Shown: positions 1 to 31,631 of the stretch, piece by piece
Position numbering within the stretch: position 1 is the first letter of the stretch
How the letters are laid out: the number at the start of each line of letters is the position of its first letter
Assembly: GCA_054601695.1 (NCBI GenBank)
Contig: BAAHQB010000098.1
Location: 124,001-188,000 of the forward strand
Direction: 5' to 3'
Source: Amorphochlora amoebiformis
Lineage: Eukaryota; Cercozoa; Chlorarachniophyceae
Length of the DNA stretch: 64,000 bases
Position numbers and translations under genes: made by a program
Notes under the pieces: model-generated
What the model saw: only the letters and a program-made list of their open reading frames with translations
What the model was told of the DNA's origin: nothing
Databases searched by the model: none

Positions 1-330
1 AAGGGAGAGGAGGGGGGAGAGTGAGGAAGGGGAGAGAGAGAGATAGGGAGCGAGAGAGGAAGGGAGAGAGTTTGTGATGAAGGGAACAGAGGGGGGAGAG
101 AGGCAGATGAAGTAGTGAGAGAGAATTTTGGAGAATGAGAGAGAGAGGAAGGGATAAGGGAAGAAAGGAATCAAAAGACGGAGGAAGGAATAAAGAACGT
201 AAGGGAGAAAGAGGAAGGGAAAGAAGGGGGAAAGAGCAGGAGAGAGAGAGATGAAGAGAGAGAGAAATTCAGAGAGAAAGAGAGAGGACGAGAAGAAAAA
301 GAGACGCTAAAGATAGGGGGAGCACGGTCA
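1..330 (+). repeat. GA-rich polypurine tract
   Basis: Irregular (GA)n/(GGGA)n sequence, antisense to the coiled-coil gene. Similar plus-strand purine tracts are at 835-960, 5770-5820, 14105-14190, 16817-17060 and 22205-22370. Confidence 0.9.
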
Positions 331-403
331 TGTATTATATCCATGGGTGTTAGCGGGCTAGGAGAGCATGTATGCAGGTGGTACACATGGTTTTTATCGT
401 TGC

Positions 404-457
<54 letters not shown>

Positions 458-1022
458 ACCTAGATATTTATATTTTATGCATACGACGTATATTTACAGT
501 ATTATATTTACCAATATAATTATACATATATATATATATATATATCCACATATATATACATATATATATATATATATGTATATTGTTCGTATGTATATGC
601 ATATAAATATTATATATATATATATATATAATATATATATATGCATATTTTTATGTTTACTTAGATGGTATATGAACATACATACATGAATGCATATATT
701 AATAATCCATTTTGTATATATATATATATATATATATACGCATATTCTTATGTTTACTTAGGTGATGTATGAACATATATACATGAATGCATATATTCAT
801 AATCCATTTTCGTCACACATAGGCAGACAGTAAGAGAAATGAGACTATAAGAGAGAGAGGTGGGTGAGAGACGAAAAAAGATATAGGAGGGAGAGAGGAG
901 AGAAAGGGGAACTGACAAAAGGAAAAAGAGAGACGGAGAAAAGGAGATAGAGAGAGAACACCGAGCATAGCGAGAAACAGAGAAGCTTTGCAGATATCTA
1001 CACAGGCAGGATGTATACTTAC

Positions 1023-1147
1023 TTTTTTTTCAGTCCCCTGCAGTTTGTCTTTGAGGGTCGAAATCTGCTCTTCATAGTTCTCAATACGCCTTGAAGATCC
1101 CTCCAGATCAAATTGAAGCCGATCTTTCTCTGAGGCAGTCACTGAAG

Positions 1148-1178
<31 letters not shown>

Positions 1179-1200
1179 CTATATATATATATGTATATAC

Positions 1201-1231
<31 letters not shown>

Positions 1232-1891
1232 GTATATACTATATATATGTGTATTATATAATATATATATATACATATATGTGTGTGTGTATAACTATTT
1301 TTTTTTCCACCGATGACAAATGTAACGTATGCAAAGAAGAAATTGGAATTGGATATGAATGCGCATGTGAATAGAAGGGTGAACCTAGGGATTTTGACTT
1401 GAATGCCTCCACCTCTGCCAGGGCTGCCTGTAATATACATATGTACATATAACATATATACGAATAGTATATATCAATAATTCATAATTCTACTAAAGAA
1501 GAGGCTGCAACGAAAGCACGTATGTATTGATATATGAAGTATATACAGACATGTATACATATATATATATATATTATATATTGGACAATTATATATATAT
1601 ATATATATATATGTACATATGTATATATAATATATCATATTGATTTACATATTGTACATATATAATATATATATACATATATATATATATACATAATATA
1701 TATATATATATATAAATACATTCATATATATATATATATTATGTATATATATATATATACATGAAATACACACGTACAAATAAACATAGCCGTAGAAATT
1801 TTATATGGATGAAGCATCACATGCGTGGATATCATATACGTATGTATACAATTGCCATATATATATATATATGTATAAATATACACGCATT

Positions 1892-1928
<37 letters not shown>

Positions 1929-2602
1929 TTATAAGAAACATGTACATATGCCAGTGTAACGTGAAAGAAGGATATTTCCATACCCCCAACTGCGCGGACA
2001 GCGACTCAGCCTTCTCCTGATAGCATAAATATACATATATATAATATATATATATATATATTTATACATATATATATATATATATACATGTATACATGCA
2101 TATAATATATTTATACATGTATATATACATACATGCATACATATATACATACACATACATATATACATACATACATACATATATATTCGTATAGTGTGAA
2201 TACAACATTCATTGAATGGTTAAACCTATACTCAATAAACAAATTCTTAAAAGTATATAGAATCGACCAGGTGTGTTTCTCTAGTTGTTAAGGCTGAGAG
2301 GAACTAGATTCAGAATAGGAAAAACTGGAGGAGTCAGAGGCAGTATAAATTAGGGTTAAATTCTATTGGGTAGAAATAGGATTAAAGGTGCCTGGAGGAG
2401 TCCCAAGGCTCGGTCCTTTGATTCGAGACGGAGCGAGATTTGCTTGGAGTCTTGTTCCAATTTTGATGCCTTAGGGTGGGGATAGTTGGGTTTGTGCAGA
2501 TAGATTTTTGGTGTGTGTAGGTATATGTATTTGCATGTACGCTTGTATTTAAAATATATGCATATGTATATGTACATATATATATATATATATATATTGA
2601 CA

Positions 2603-2633
<31 letters not shown>

Positions 2634-2690
2634 TATTCATATATACCTATATAAGTATATACATATAAACATATATATATATATATGTAT

Positions 2691-2727
<37 letters not shown>

Positions 2728-2938
2728 AGCATGCCAATTACTCTTTTGGATGCCCGAATAGCTTTTGTTTCAATGGACGTAATATGTTGTTGTCTTTTCT
2801 CCTTGTCCTATGTATTCATATATGGCATTCTAATATTGTTTCTATTACTATTAGTATTGTTATCATCGTTATTACCACTACAATTATTCTCATTAATATA
2901 AATATATTGTACATGTATATTACATATATATTTATATA

Positions 2939-2981
<43 letters not shown>

Positions 2982-3356
2982 TTCTACATGTATTTACATA
3001 TGCCCATATATGTAAATATGTACTAATGATATAATGCATATATATACTCTACATACATATATAAAAATGTATTATATATATATATATATGTATCATATAT
3101 ATATATATATATTTATATATATTATATAATACGTATATGTATATATATATATATATGTATATGCACACATATATACACACATACACACACATATATATAT
3201 GTATTTAGTGTTGTATTATATGTATACATATATCCATTTATGTGCATTTAAATGTGCATCTAAAATAGTGTGTAATACACATATTTTTATATATACTGAA
3301 CACACATATATAAATACGTACGTACATACACACACACATATATATATATATATATG

Positions 3357-3387
<31 letters not shown>

Positions 3388-3483
3388 GCGTATATTTGAA
3401 TCATCATATAGACATTTATAAATACTATTTTTGTTCATAAACTTCTTCTCCCTGTTACATCTATGTTCTAGTTATGCACACAC

Positions 3484-3520
<37 letters not shown>

Positions 3521-4044
3521 TATGTATTATACAATGTGCATAATACCTAAAAACTTTCCATGCATCGAAACAAATAATTTATCTATATGTATATGTATAT
3601 GTATATATATATATATATAATATATATATGTATATATATATATATATATGTTTGTATAAATATCATGTGTGCGTGTACATACATAGTCTTCATACCTCCA
3701 CTGAGCGCTTAAGCTTTGCCTGAAGAAAGTTAGGGTCAGTTTTAGTTACCATGAGGTTTTAATACAAAAAGAGTACTATTATGTATATATATATGTATAT
3801 ATATATATTTACAGATTTTATATATTTACAGATTATATATACATATATATATATATATAATATATATACATATAATATATATATATATATAGATATATTT
3901 CTACATATATAATATATATTATACATATATGAATATATGCATTTGTACATATGGATATATATATATATATATATATATATATTTCTACATATATATAATA
4001 TATATTATACATATATGAATATATGCATTTGTACATATATATAT

Positions 4045-4103
<59 letters not shown>

Positions 4104-4220
4104 TATAAATACATACATATGTATATATATATATATATGTATATCAAAATGTATGTATTACACATGTACACATTTTATACATATTATTCGTGCGTTCTGT
4201 GCATCATAATGTATGTCATA

Positions 4221-4276
<56 letters not shown>

Positions 4277-4336
4277 ATATATGTAAGTATATCCAAACAT
4301 ATATATATACATGCGTGTGTATATCATATACATATG

Positions 4337-4368
<32 letters not shown>

Positions 4369-4407
4369 ATTATACGAATATATATATGTATATGTGTGTA
4401 TCATATA

Positions 4408-4459
<52 letters not shown>

Positions 4460-5184
4460 ATGCATTTGTGTAATATTCAGCTACATATGCACCTGTAGTA
4501 TCGAAATATCGTCCGATAGGGTCCTCACCTTGTAGTACATATTTTTGATATATGTGTATTGTTAAGTGTATATATACACATATATACATAGATATATATT
4601 ATTCATATATATATATATAATATATATATATATACATGCGTACATGTAATAACATAACATAGTGTCAGCACCGGTTAGATTTAGAATTATATTTGCTGTA
4701 AGGTGATGGTAAAGATATAGGGACCAGGTAGTGTAGGTAGGGCTTGGATTTAGGATATGGTAAGTGGTGAATTAGACTTACAATGCTTAGAACATGGTTG
4801 TGGTCTGACGACGGTACAGATTCGAGTTGAATTTTACGGAGGGCTAAGGCCTATGCATGTATTGTATTTTACACACATATTAAATACAATTATGATGTGT
4901 ATATAAATAAATATATATAATATATATATATATATATATGTGAGTAACAAATTCTAATGTATAATATACCATATTATATATTTATATATATATGTATATA
5001 TATATATATATATATATACATATATAATATGTATATGTGTATTTACGTACATATATATGACGTATTTAATATTTTTATGTTAATATGCACAATTGCATAT
5101 ATAAATATATATATATACATATATATATATGTAACGCAACGGTGTGGAAGACAGTGGTCTGGTATATATGTATGTATAATACAT

Positions 5185-5226
<42 letters not shown>

Positions 5227-5584
5227 GATGTTAGGAACATATACCAAACAAATACGCACATACACGTATATGTGTGCATTTGAGTAGATTTTATTAATCC
5301 TACCTCAGTATATTATATGTATATATTATATTTATGTATGTACACACATATATGCATACACATATATGTATGTATGTACACATATATATATATATATATA
5401 TATATGCATGCATGTGTATGTATATTACATACACATATAGATGTTAGGAACATAACAAAACAAACACACACACATACACATATATGTGTGCATCAGAGTA
5501 GGTTTTATTAATCCTACCTCTTCTGTAGCTTTCTTCAATTTTTTCTTCATGTTTTCTGCGTGTTCTATATATATAATGTACATA

Positions 5585-5626
<42 letters not shown>

Positions 5627-5996
5627 TATATATATGTATATATAAATGTATATACACATATATATATATATGTTTATGAATCTAAATCTGTACACACACA
5701 CACACACATATATATATATGCATATATACATATATTATATGATGTCTGTATACATGATATGAACACTTCCATAGGAAGAGAGGGAGAGAACGAGACAGGC
5801 AGACGCATAGAGAGAGAGTCCTTTTTCTAGCCCCTACGTACCAATCATAGCTGCTGCTTTTTCCTCAGCCTTCTCCCTTCAGGTAAAATGAAAATCAAGA
5901 TATTTCTTACTTTTTTACTTAATGGAGCGCAATGTATTGCTCAAACCAGCGCATATGACACACGCACACTCACATAAGCACACACACACACACACT

Positions 5997-6049
<53 letters not shown>

Positions 6050-6367
6050 GCAATGTATATGTGTGTGTTTGTACATATACATTATTTACATACCGGGCCC
6101 CTCTTTCCTTCTCTAATGTCTCCTCTGCATTTGCCCTGCCTTCTGATTCATTTTCTATCAACTGTTATATATATATATATATGTATCGATATATATATAT
6201 ATATATATATTATGTATACATATACATACATTACATATATACATACATATGTATGTATGTATCATAATCTGAATCTGGAATATCTTACATATCAATTTTA
6301 AGGGAAATTGCACCTCCCGAAGGCTATCAACAACACCGGTCACTTTCTTTTTGCCTATAGATATACA

Positions 6368-6399
<32 letters not shown>

Positions 6400-7020
6400 G
6401 ATTTATATATATACATAGATTTATACATACATATATATATATATAGATTTATATATACACATAGATTTATATACATACATATTATATGTATATACATACA
6501 TTGTTAAAGCAACACGATAAATAGTATGAGGGACGCAGTTCGAAGAGTAGATATCGATAGCGTGTTAAAGTATAGCCGTACGTATACTACAGATAGCTGG
6601 AGATCGCTGGAGATCCCGAAGATTGCTCGGAGATTACCTTGCCGGTAGTACTGGGTAGTGTCTGGTAGTACCGGGCTTCCAGGTATACCGTGACACAACG
6701 TGACGCTCACGCCATGTCACGCTCCAGAACTTTCCCAAAGATTCCAGTGTGTCGAGATGTTAGAACATTCCTAGAAATTTCCTGAATGAACTGCTTGAGA
6801 ATTTCCCTTTATCATTGTCATAATCCAAACGGCATTGAACTCAGGAATATCTACTATACCACTGCGCTTACAAGATATATATATATATATATATGTATAT
6901 AATACATAATATATATATATATGTATATATGTATATATACATATCTATATATATATATACATAATATATATATATATATATGTATATATTATGTATACGT
7001 ATGTACACACATATAAATAC

Positions 7021-7079
<59 letters not shown>

Positions 7080-7596
7080 CACATATATATTTATATATAT
7101 ATTTATATATATATATATATATATATTTGTAGATGTATTATATATGTGTGTATGTGTATTATATAAACACATATATTCATCACATGCACAAACATATACA
7201 TGTATATTTTCAACATGCTAAATACATTATAGGTTTATTTTTTCGAAACACCTTTCTCTCTCCTCTTCTTCGTCATTGCCCTGGACTTTCCCCCCCTCCT
7301 CGCTAACGGCTTTCGCCTGTACAATGGCCACCCCACCCCAGACTGTGAAGTCTGGCCAAGAAGACTAAATATACGCCCAGCTGCGATCTGTGGGAAACAC
7401 ATGCTTATTTATATATATACATATATATACACATACATACATACATATGTAGGAAAATGCGCGTATATGCATGAGAGACAAAACGGAGAGCTGGAGAAGA
7501 TAAAATATAGTGGAGATAATTTGATAACCTCATCGCTTTCATTGGGGCGCGGCAGGCGGGGAAGAGGCTTTGAGATGCCTGGTAGGTTCTCGGAGT
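1023..7596 (-). CDS. Coiled-coil exons continuing off the left edge (3' part of the scaffold gene or a second gene)
   Basis: Exons (descending): 7596-7529, 7316-7252, 6354-6314, 6161-6094, 5876-5842, 5564-5518, 4528-4493, 3719-3696, 2469-2392, 2016-1984, 1427-1385, 1141-1023. From 6354 to 1023 every junction keeps frame and no stop occurs, giving about 174 codons of Glu/Lys/Leu-rich coiled coil (for example [20 protein letters not shown] and [14 protein letters not shown]). The last exon ends in GTAAGT at 1022, so the gene continues beyond position 1. The exon at 2469-2392 uses a GC donor. The two exons at 7596-7529 and 7316-7252 are weaker: their join to 6354 does not keep phase. Function is presumably structural; nothing more specific can be read. 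Confidence 0.6.
3893..4050. repeat. Local direct duplication in (TA)n
   Basis: The block from ATTTCTACATATAT to GCATTTGTACATAT is repeated at about 3897-3952 and 3980-4038. It is non-coding. Confidence 0.75.
5226..5520. repeat. Local direct duplication beside a coiled-coil exon
   Basis: The block beginning GATGTTAGGAACAT and ending ATTAATCCTACCTC occurs at 5226-5312 and 5441-5520. The right-hand copy includes the donor and first bases of the exon 5564-5518; the left-hand copy is a relic. Confidence 0.8.
6501..6874 (-). mobile_element. SINE-like element, copy A
   Basis: Read on the minus strand it starts AAGCGCAGTGGTATAGT (tRNA box A-like), then GAGTTCAATGCC (box B-like), then a body with GGAGCGTGACATGGCGTGA, GGTACTACC and GGGATCTCCAGCGATCTCC, and ends TTGCTTTAACAATG. 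It shares these landmarks in the same order with copies at 8812 and 59574. It sits in an intron and is flanked by (TA)n, so target-site duplications cannot be read. Confidence 0.6.
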
Positions 7597-7761
7597 CTGA
7601 TAATGTATGGTGTACGAGGTTCATGTGTATGCGTGTATATGTATATATACATATATATATGTATATATATATATATGTATATATGTATGTATATATATAT
7701 ATGTATCTATATATATACATATATATATATATATATGTATAATATACATGTATACATCTGT

Positions 7762-7815
<54 letters not shown>

Positions 7816-7822
7816 ATATATA

Positions 7823-7880
<58 letters not shown>

Positions 7881-8016
7881 AAATGTATATACATATATAA
7901 TACATTTTTACATACAGGTATCCATATATTTATATTTATATTTATGAATGCATATATACATATATAAATTATTTTTAAGGCATATTGTGTACACATATAT
8001 ACATACATATACTTAC

Positions 8017-23913
<15,897 letters not shown>

Positions 23914-24427
23914 GGGAGGGATGCAGCTGCAGGTGTTTCTGAAAGTTACTGAAACGTTGAAAGGGTTTGTTTAAGGCGTAACGCAAGTGAAAATTGAGTA
24001 TTTTTATTATTGGTTATTAATTGCGATGTTTTAGAGAATAGATAACATGAATTATCTTCAGCATTTAGTGAAACTACAAAAGCCCAGGGCTCTGAGGGTA
24101 GTACGGTGGGTTTATATTTCTGGTGGTGCTTCAGTGCACATACTATTGGATATCTTTATCGATGTACGTGTGTCTCTTTACAAACCTCACAGGAAGCGTT
24201 TTCTGATTGTGTTTGTGTAATACTCTGCTTATCAGCACAGTTTACTTGTTTTCTCGGACTTTGGAGTTTTCTGCTTGGGTTTGACGTCCGTAATAAGCTT
24301 GAAAAGTGGGTAATATTGAGATTAGGGTTTGGATTGGCTCGGCTCATAGGGTAGACAAGAGTCGGGTTACAACAGGAGGGAACTGTGTCGGATACACTGC
24401 ACAATAAAATACATAATATACATATTT

Positions 24428-24473
<46 letters not shown>

Positions 24474-24528
24474 ACACACATATACATACTACATGTGTGT
24501 ATATATATATATATATATATAAATATAT

Positions 24529-24561
<33 letters not shown>

Positions 24562-24631
24562 CTGTAAATAAATACATATTATACGATATAATACATTTGT
24601 ATGTAATATATATATATATGTGTGTGTGTGT

Positions 24632-24679
<48 letters not shown>

Positions 24680-24697
24680 GAACTGCTACAATCTCTG
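23914..24697. promoter_or_regulatory. Divergent intergenic region between the scaffold gene and the Ser/Pro/Arg-rich gene
   Basis: About 780 bp separate the two predicted start codons, which point away from each other. The first 500 bp are of mixed composition and nearly free of (TA)n, unlike the introns. TA arrays start near 24430. No clear TATA box or CCAAT box was picked out. Both 5' UTRs and promoters should lie here. Confidence 0.45.
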
Positions 24698-25829
24698 ATG
24701 GCCCAGGCTGAAATCGATAGTGTCAGGGTAGCACAAACACGAAATCCAGGCCTAATTTTCCCCCGAATAACACAAAACAAACCCATCTAGGATGTGACAA
24801 CCTCCGTGGATCGTATTCACCTTGAAATTCAGGGGGAGGTTGGTTTATTTTTCTTATGAAATTAATGAAAAGGGCTATTTTGAGGGTAGTAGGGAGAAAA
24901 AGTGTTCGCTAAGGATGTTTTGTTCTTCTGCGTGGATTTAGGTGAAAAGAGCGAATAGATTGGACGAGAAGAACTCACCCGGCGGCAATAATCTTTTAAC
25001 TCCAGCAATCTACTGTTAGAGTTTTAATAGATGTTTCATTTTTCTGAATACTTAAAGATATATGTATATATATATATGTATGTATATATATATATATATA
25101 TAATGTGTTCTATATATATACCTAACATAATAATAATGATGTTTTATTATTGTAGGTATTACGACTAGTAGTATTCTTATTATTACCATAAATATTTGCA
25201 ATTTACATGTGTAATACGTTCCATGTATATGCATATATTCTGCAGCACATTTGTCTCATGTTAGACTATATATATATACATATATATATACATATATATA
25301 ACATGTAACACATATATATGTGTCCATATACTTGCGCATATGTATAGCCAAGGTCGCCCGCGGACTTTCCAATATCTTAGAACCAGTGCGGAAAGCCTCC
25401 AACAAAGGTAATAGAGTCATCAACCACCCGAAAAGAAAGGAGCACTACAGGAAGTATAATTGACACATGATATATTTCCAGGTTCAACTCTCATGGTACT
25501 AGTTGGCGGCATGCAGCCGGCCATCGAGAGAGCATTTCAGGAGAAAGATCCTGAAGAGTTAATTGGATTGTTGCGCTTACTTGCATGTAAGCTGTCGGCA
25601 TATAAGGTGTGTATGGAATACATCTTATATATACATATGTATATATGTGTATATGTATATATATATATATATATATGTATAGACATGTGTATATATTTTT
25701 ACATATATATATATATATAATATATATATGTGTATATATATATATGTGTATGTATATATGTGTGTGTGTGTATATATGTGTGAATGTATATATATATATA
25801 TATATGTGTGTATGCGTGTCTATATATAT

Positions 25830-25873
<44 letters not shown>

Positions 25874-27038
25874 GTATATATATATATATTATATGTATGT
25901 ATATATATATATATATATATACATATATATATACATATTTGTTTTCAGATATTATAAGTACATTCGTTTGAGTATATATATGTATGCTTCTATTTCATAG
26001 ATTCAAACTTCAAAAAGAAAAATAGCGAGATTTAAATACTTGTATCATACACCATGGTTATATTATCCAGACTAGACTAGCTGAAAGGCCGTCGAAAGAC
26101 CCCTTTGAACACAGCAGCCTCGTCAAAGTATAAACATAGATTTATATATATATATATATATATATTATGTATATAAATGTGTATATCATTTTCCATGGAT
26201 TAGCCGTAGGGCTAGGGAAATTGGGACTGGTTGTTGTAGGATTAGGGCATGTTAATATACATTTACATTACATGTGTATTATAAATATATACATGTGTAA
26301 ATGTATACAATATATATATATATATATATATATATGTAAATATTGTCGATATATTTATGTTGTAAATGTTACATATATATTGTAAATGTATATTCAGAAA
26401 TATAAATATTCTACTTTATTTGTTGAATGTGAGAACATAACTACGAAGTGTAAATACGACTAAGACACACTTGATAATATACATACTATATATAATATAT
26501 ATACATATATATATATATATATTATATATAATATATATATATGCCAATATAATATATATATATATATATATCATATATATATATATATATATGCATTGTT
26601 TATAAATGTACTACATATATGTCTATATACATATAAGTACCATATACACATACATGTCATCAGACCCTCGCTTCCACAATTCGCCTTATCTCAAGGTCAA
26701 ATCACAACAACTTAACAACACTGAAGCCAAAATCCAAACCTTAAAACTTAGATCCAACCAGAATTTACCATAATCCTGAAGGGTTGAGGGTTGGAGGGTG
26801 CCTTACACCACGACTAAGCGATTTTGGGAGATCCTTTCTCGCAATGTAAGTATAGTGGTCTGGGTTCAGAATCAGATGGTTGGAGAGGCTTAGAGACTAG
26901 GGGAGGGTTTCATTCTGAGGATTCCTGTCAAATTTTGCCTGAGGATTCTCTTTGTCTTCATTTTGGAATAGCTTTTGACGTGGAAGCATCAAGCAAAGAT
27001 GCACCAGGTGTGTATGAAATTGTTTATAAGAGTTTACG

Positions 27039-27075
<37 letters not shown>

Positions 27076-27130
27076 CGTACATATATATACATGTACATAC
27101 ATATATATATATATATATATATGTATAGAA

Positions 27131-27216
<86 letters not shown>

Positions 27217-27541
27217 GTATATATAGATATATGCATATGTGATATATATACATATATATATATATATGTAAATATATATATATCTATATGAATGTGTATT
27301 GTATAGATATATATAAATATATATGTATATATAACTATGTGTGTGTGTGCGTGTTTGTGTATGTTTATACATAGGTATGTACAGGAATACACAAATGCAT
27401 GTATGTTAGGAGACTCTTCAACTTTTAGAACATGCTCTGCCGGCCTTTAATTCGTCTATCTCCCGGGATAACATCATACTTTTCTCAGATTTATTATCAG
27501 AGTATATATTTATGCATGTGTTTGTACACAAGTATTATTTT

Positions 27542-27612
<71 letters not shown>

Positions 27613-27718
27613 AATATATATATATATATATTATATATGCATCACATATATAAATATGCACATATATATATATATATATATAATATATATGTATATAGAC
27701 ATCACATATATAAATATG

Positions 27719-27762
<44 letters not shown>

Positions 27763-27956
27763 TATACATATATTATATATAAGAATGTATGTATGTGTAT
27801 TTGTAGGAATTTAAATGTGGTTGAATACATATTCATGTTCTTGGTATCTATCATATGTATGTTTTGTATCCATACGCATATATACACATGAATACAGAAT
27901 TCATGATGTTTGTGTGCGTGTGTGTACATGCGTACGTGCAGTGAGTATGTCTATAT

Positions 27957-28001
<45 letters not shown>

Positions 28002-28164
28002 ATTATATATTATGTATAATATATATGTATAATATATATATATATGTATGTATATATATACACATATGTATATATATATATATATTATGTGTGTGTTTTG
28101 TTTTCGTGTGTGTGTGTGTGTATGTGCGCCAACCAGATTTTCTCGCTGCCTGTCAAGTAAAACC

Positions 28165-28204
<40 letters not shown>

Positions 28205-28572
28205 ATTATATATTATGTATAATATATATGTATAATATATATATATGTATGTATATATATATACACATATATATATATATATATATATTATATGTGTGTG
28301 TTTTGTTTTCGTGTGTGTGTGTGTGTATGTGCGCCAACCAGATTTTCTCGCTGCCTGTCAAGTAAAACCGAAGAAAAGCAAAACAACCATACACCTCCCA
28401 AGAGCAGTCGCTCTGTCTCTAACCAAAACCCCATGTACTATACCATTCCAAGCCCTGCATCCTCGGCTCGAGATGGGGCAACTAGAGCGAAGGACAGCAA
28501 CGAGGTGGGTATGCATATTTACGTACAAGTAAATATGATGTGTGCATATTTCGCGAATACTTATATATATAT

Positions 28573-28604
<32 letters not shown>

Positions 28605-29024
28605 GACATACATAATATATATATATATATGTCTGTGGTGTATGTGCATCTAAATATACTGTTGGGTACAAAATATGTACACAAATATCTAACACACTTC
28701 AATACCGGGAAATGTTCCTTAGTCGGTGAGTTTTATGCATATCTGTGCGTGAAGTTTAGGCAGAAGACGGTATTTCCGTACCAGAATATATATATGGATA
28801 TATATATATATATATATAATATATATATATATAATGTATATATATATATATGTCTGTGGTGTATTTGCATCTAAATATACTGTTGGGTACAAAATATGTA
28901 CACAAATATCTAACACATTTCAATACCGGGAAATGTTCCTTAGTCCGTGAGTTTTATGCATATCTGTGCGTGATGTTTAGGCAGAAGACGGTATTTCCGT
29001 ACCAGAATATATATATGGATATAT

Positions 29025-29070
<46 letters not shown>

Positions 29071-29659
29071 TGTGGTGTATGTGCATCTAAATATATACTG
29101 TTGGGTACAAAATATGTACATAAATATCTAACACACTTCAATACCGGGAAATGTTCCTTAGTCCGTGAGTTTTATGCATATCTGTGCGTGATGTTTAGGC
29201 AGAAGACGGTATTTCCGTACCAGACTCGGTAAAATTATCACCAGAGCACAATCAACGCGGAAAATCAACTTCGGAGGACAATCAAGCCCAATCCCAGTCC
29301 CAACCTCAACCCGAACCCGAGAGGAACCAAGAAAGCGACCAGAAACAGGCCCCAAAAGTCATTTCCACAAGCCGAAGAGGACAACTAGAAGAGCATTCCA
29401 ATGAGGCATCTACCTTAACTCATGTTGATTCTAACTCGTTGACGAACAGCAATGTCGATGGGAGGGAGAATGGGGGGAATGGAGAGCTCAAGGAGACGAA
29501 AATCCCACCAGGTGACATGTTGCTTCGCTGCACATGAATTCATTGATTTATTTTAATTGTGTTTATGTGATATATGTAGGGATTGGCGATTCAGACGCGG
29601 CGTTACTTGAGTCAGAACCATTCACTGAGATGGCTATGGTCAACAATGATGCGGTATGC

Positions 29660-29701
<42 letters not shown>

Positions 29702-29717
29702 ATAATATATATGTATG

Positions 29718-29748
<31 letters not shown>

Positions 29749-29775
29749 ATATAAATATATATGTATGTATATATG

Positions 29776-29807
<32 letters not shown>

Positions 29808-29830
29808 CGTGTGTACAAATACATATGTGT

Positions 29831-29869
<39 letters not shown>

Positions 29870-29981
29870 CATATATATAACTCATTGTGCGTATTTGTCG
29901 TATGCACTTACGCGCTTTTTATACATGGTATGCTACATGTATAAAACTCTTTAGAATACAAATTATATGCACAATATATAC

Positions 29982-30032
<51 letters not shown>

Positions 30033-30694
30033 TACATATATATATATATATATATATATTTCTAAACAGGCCTGGAGTCCAAAAGAGAAGGAACACTACA
30101 GGTAATCAACTTAGAAATCATTGAATAAATGTAATTGCATATTAGCTAATCGGAGATACATACTCTCAGTCCCATCAAAGAAGACGATCCTCCTCTCCAA
30201 GAAGTAACTAAAACTCCTAACCGAAAGTACCCGCTTTTTACCGCAGAGCCAAGGGTAACCCAACCCAAACCCCAGGGAACTCTCACCGTGAAGTCCGAGC
30301 ACAAATTAAGCCTTCCAATCAACTTCACAAATATGAAAGACCGTGAAGAGGGGGAGAAAAGACCCGATAGGGTTGGATTTGTTATCAAATTGTGTGAATG
30401 CTACAAAATACAACATGTATATACATGTACATATGTATATATATATATATATTTGTGTGTGTGTGTACACTGACGTATACATATGTATATTCAAATACTT
30501 TAGATGTAAAGATATACATGTATATATATATATATATACATACAGATATTTGTTTGATGTGCATGGATTTCTTAATGGAATATCCATATATGCATGATAT
30601 ACACATATGCATACATATGTATATATACATATGTATATATATATATATATATAAATATATACATATATATATATATATATGTGTGTGTATGTAT

Positions 30695-30733
<39 letters not shown>

Positions 30734-30962
30734 CAATATAGATTTACATATAGATACGTATATAATTTATGTAATATATATGTATATATATATATGTATA
30801 TATATACTCACATAAGTAATATTATGTGTTATGATTTCTGTACATAGCTGTATTCGTATGAACGAACACATATTTTTAATTGACATACATATATCTATAC
30901 ACATACACATATGTACACATATACACATATATATATATATGTTATTTGTGTTTTATATATAA

Positions 30963-30995
<33 letters not shown>

Positions 30996-31594
30996 TTATG
31001 TGTGTATCATGTACATTAAGCCCGGCGATTCTGCAACCGGGACTAAGCCTGGAATCCAGTCTGAGGTCATGTCGCCGCCTGATAAGGAAGGTAGGAGCAG
31101 GAGCTCGTTGAAGATGTCAGCCAAGCTGTATGCTAGAAAGCTGTTAGCCGTGAGAGGGTGAGTGCGACGGGAAGGGTTGATGATACCACAGATATACGCA
31201 TAAAACATGTAAATACGAACATATATTTTAAGACTATATTTGCGTATCAAATTTTATTTTTATATACAGGAGCTTGCCGGTGCTGGATCTAGCTTTAGTG
31301 GGTCCTAAAGGCAACTCAAGACCGAGTTCGCCAGCTAATATCTCTCCAACTAAGGATAGGAGCGCTCGGTATTGAGATGCAATATGTGTAAATAAATAAA
31401 TGTATATGTGTATATTTATGCTATATATAATACGAATACACATACAAATATACTTGTACATCTGTGAAATATATGTACATTCTTATTCTATTTTTAATAT
31501 TTTATTTTATTTAACATATAGACAAAACTATATACACTTGCACGTTTTATATATATATTTATATATATATATATACATATATGTATATATATAG

Positions 31595-31631
<37 letters not shown>

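Noticed and set aside
372-689. Numerous [12 protein letters not shown] open frames throughout the window
   Set aside because: They are translations of (TA)n microsatellite; no composition, splice or family support.
4660-4860. Mixed-composition island between coiled-coil exons as an exon
   Set aside because: No acceptor/donor pair gives an open frame compatible with the phase-0 neighbours; left as non-coding.
6504-6710. 68-codon minus-strand frame
   Set aside because: It lies inside SINE-like copy A and has no splice or family support.
31366-31376. TGA at about 31375 as the end of the Ser/Pro/Arg-rich gene
   Set aside because: A donor CG|GTATTG just before it joins in phase to six further exons of the same composition, ending at 33904.
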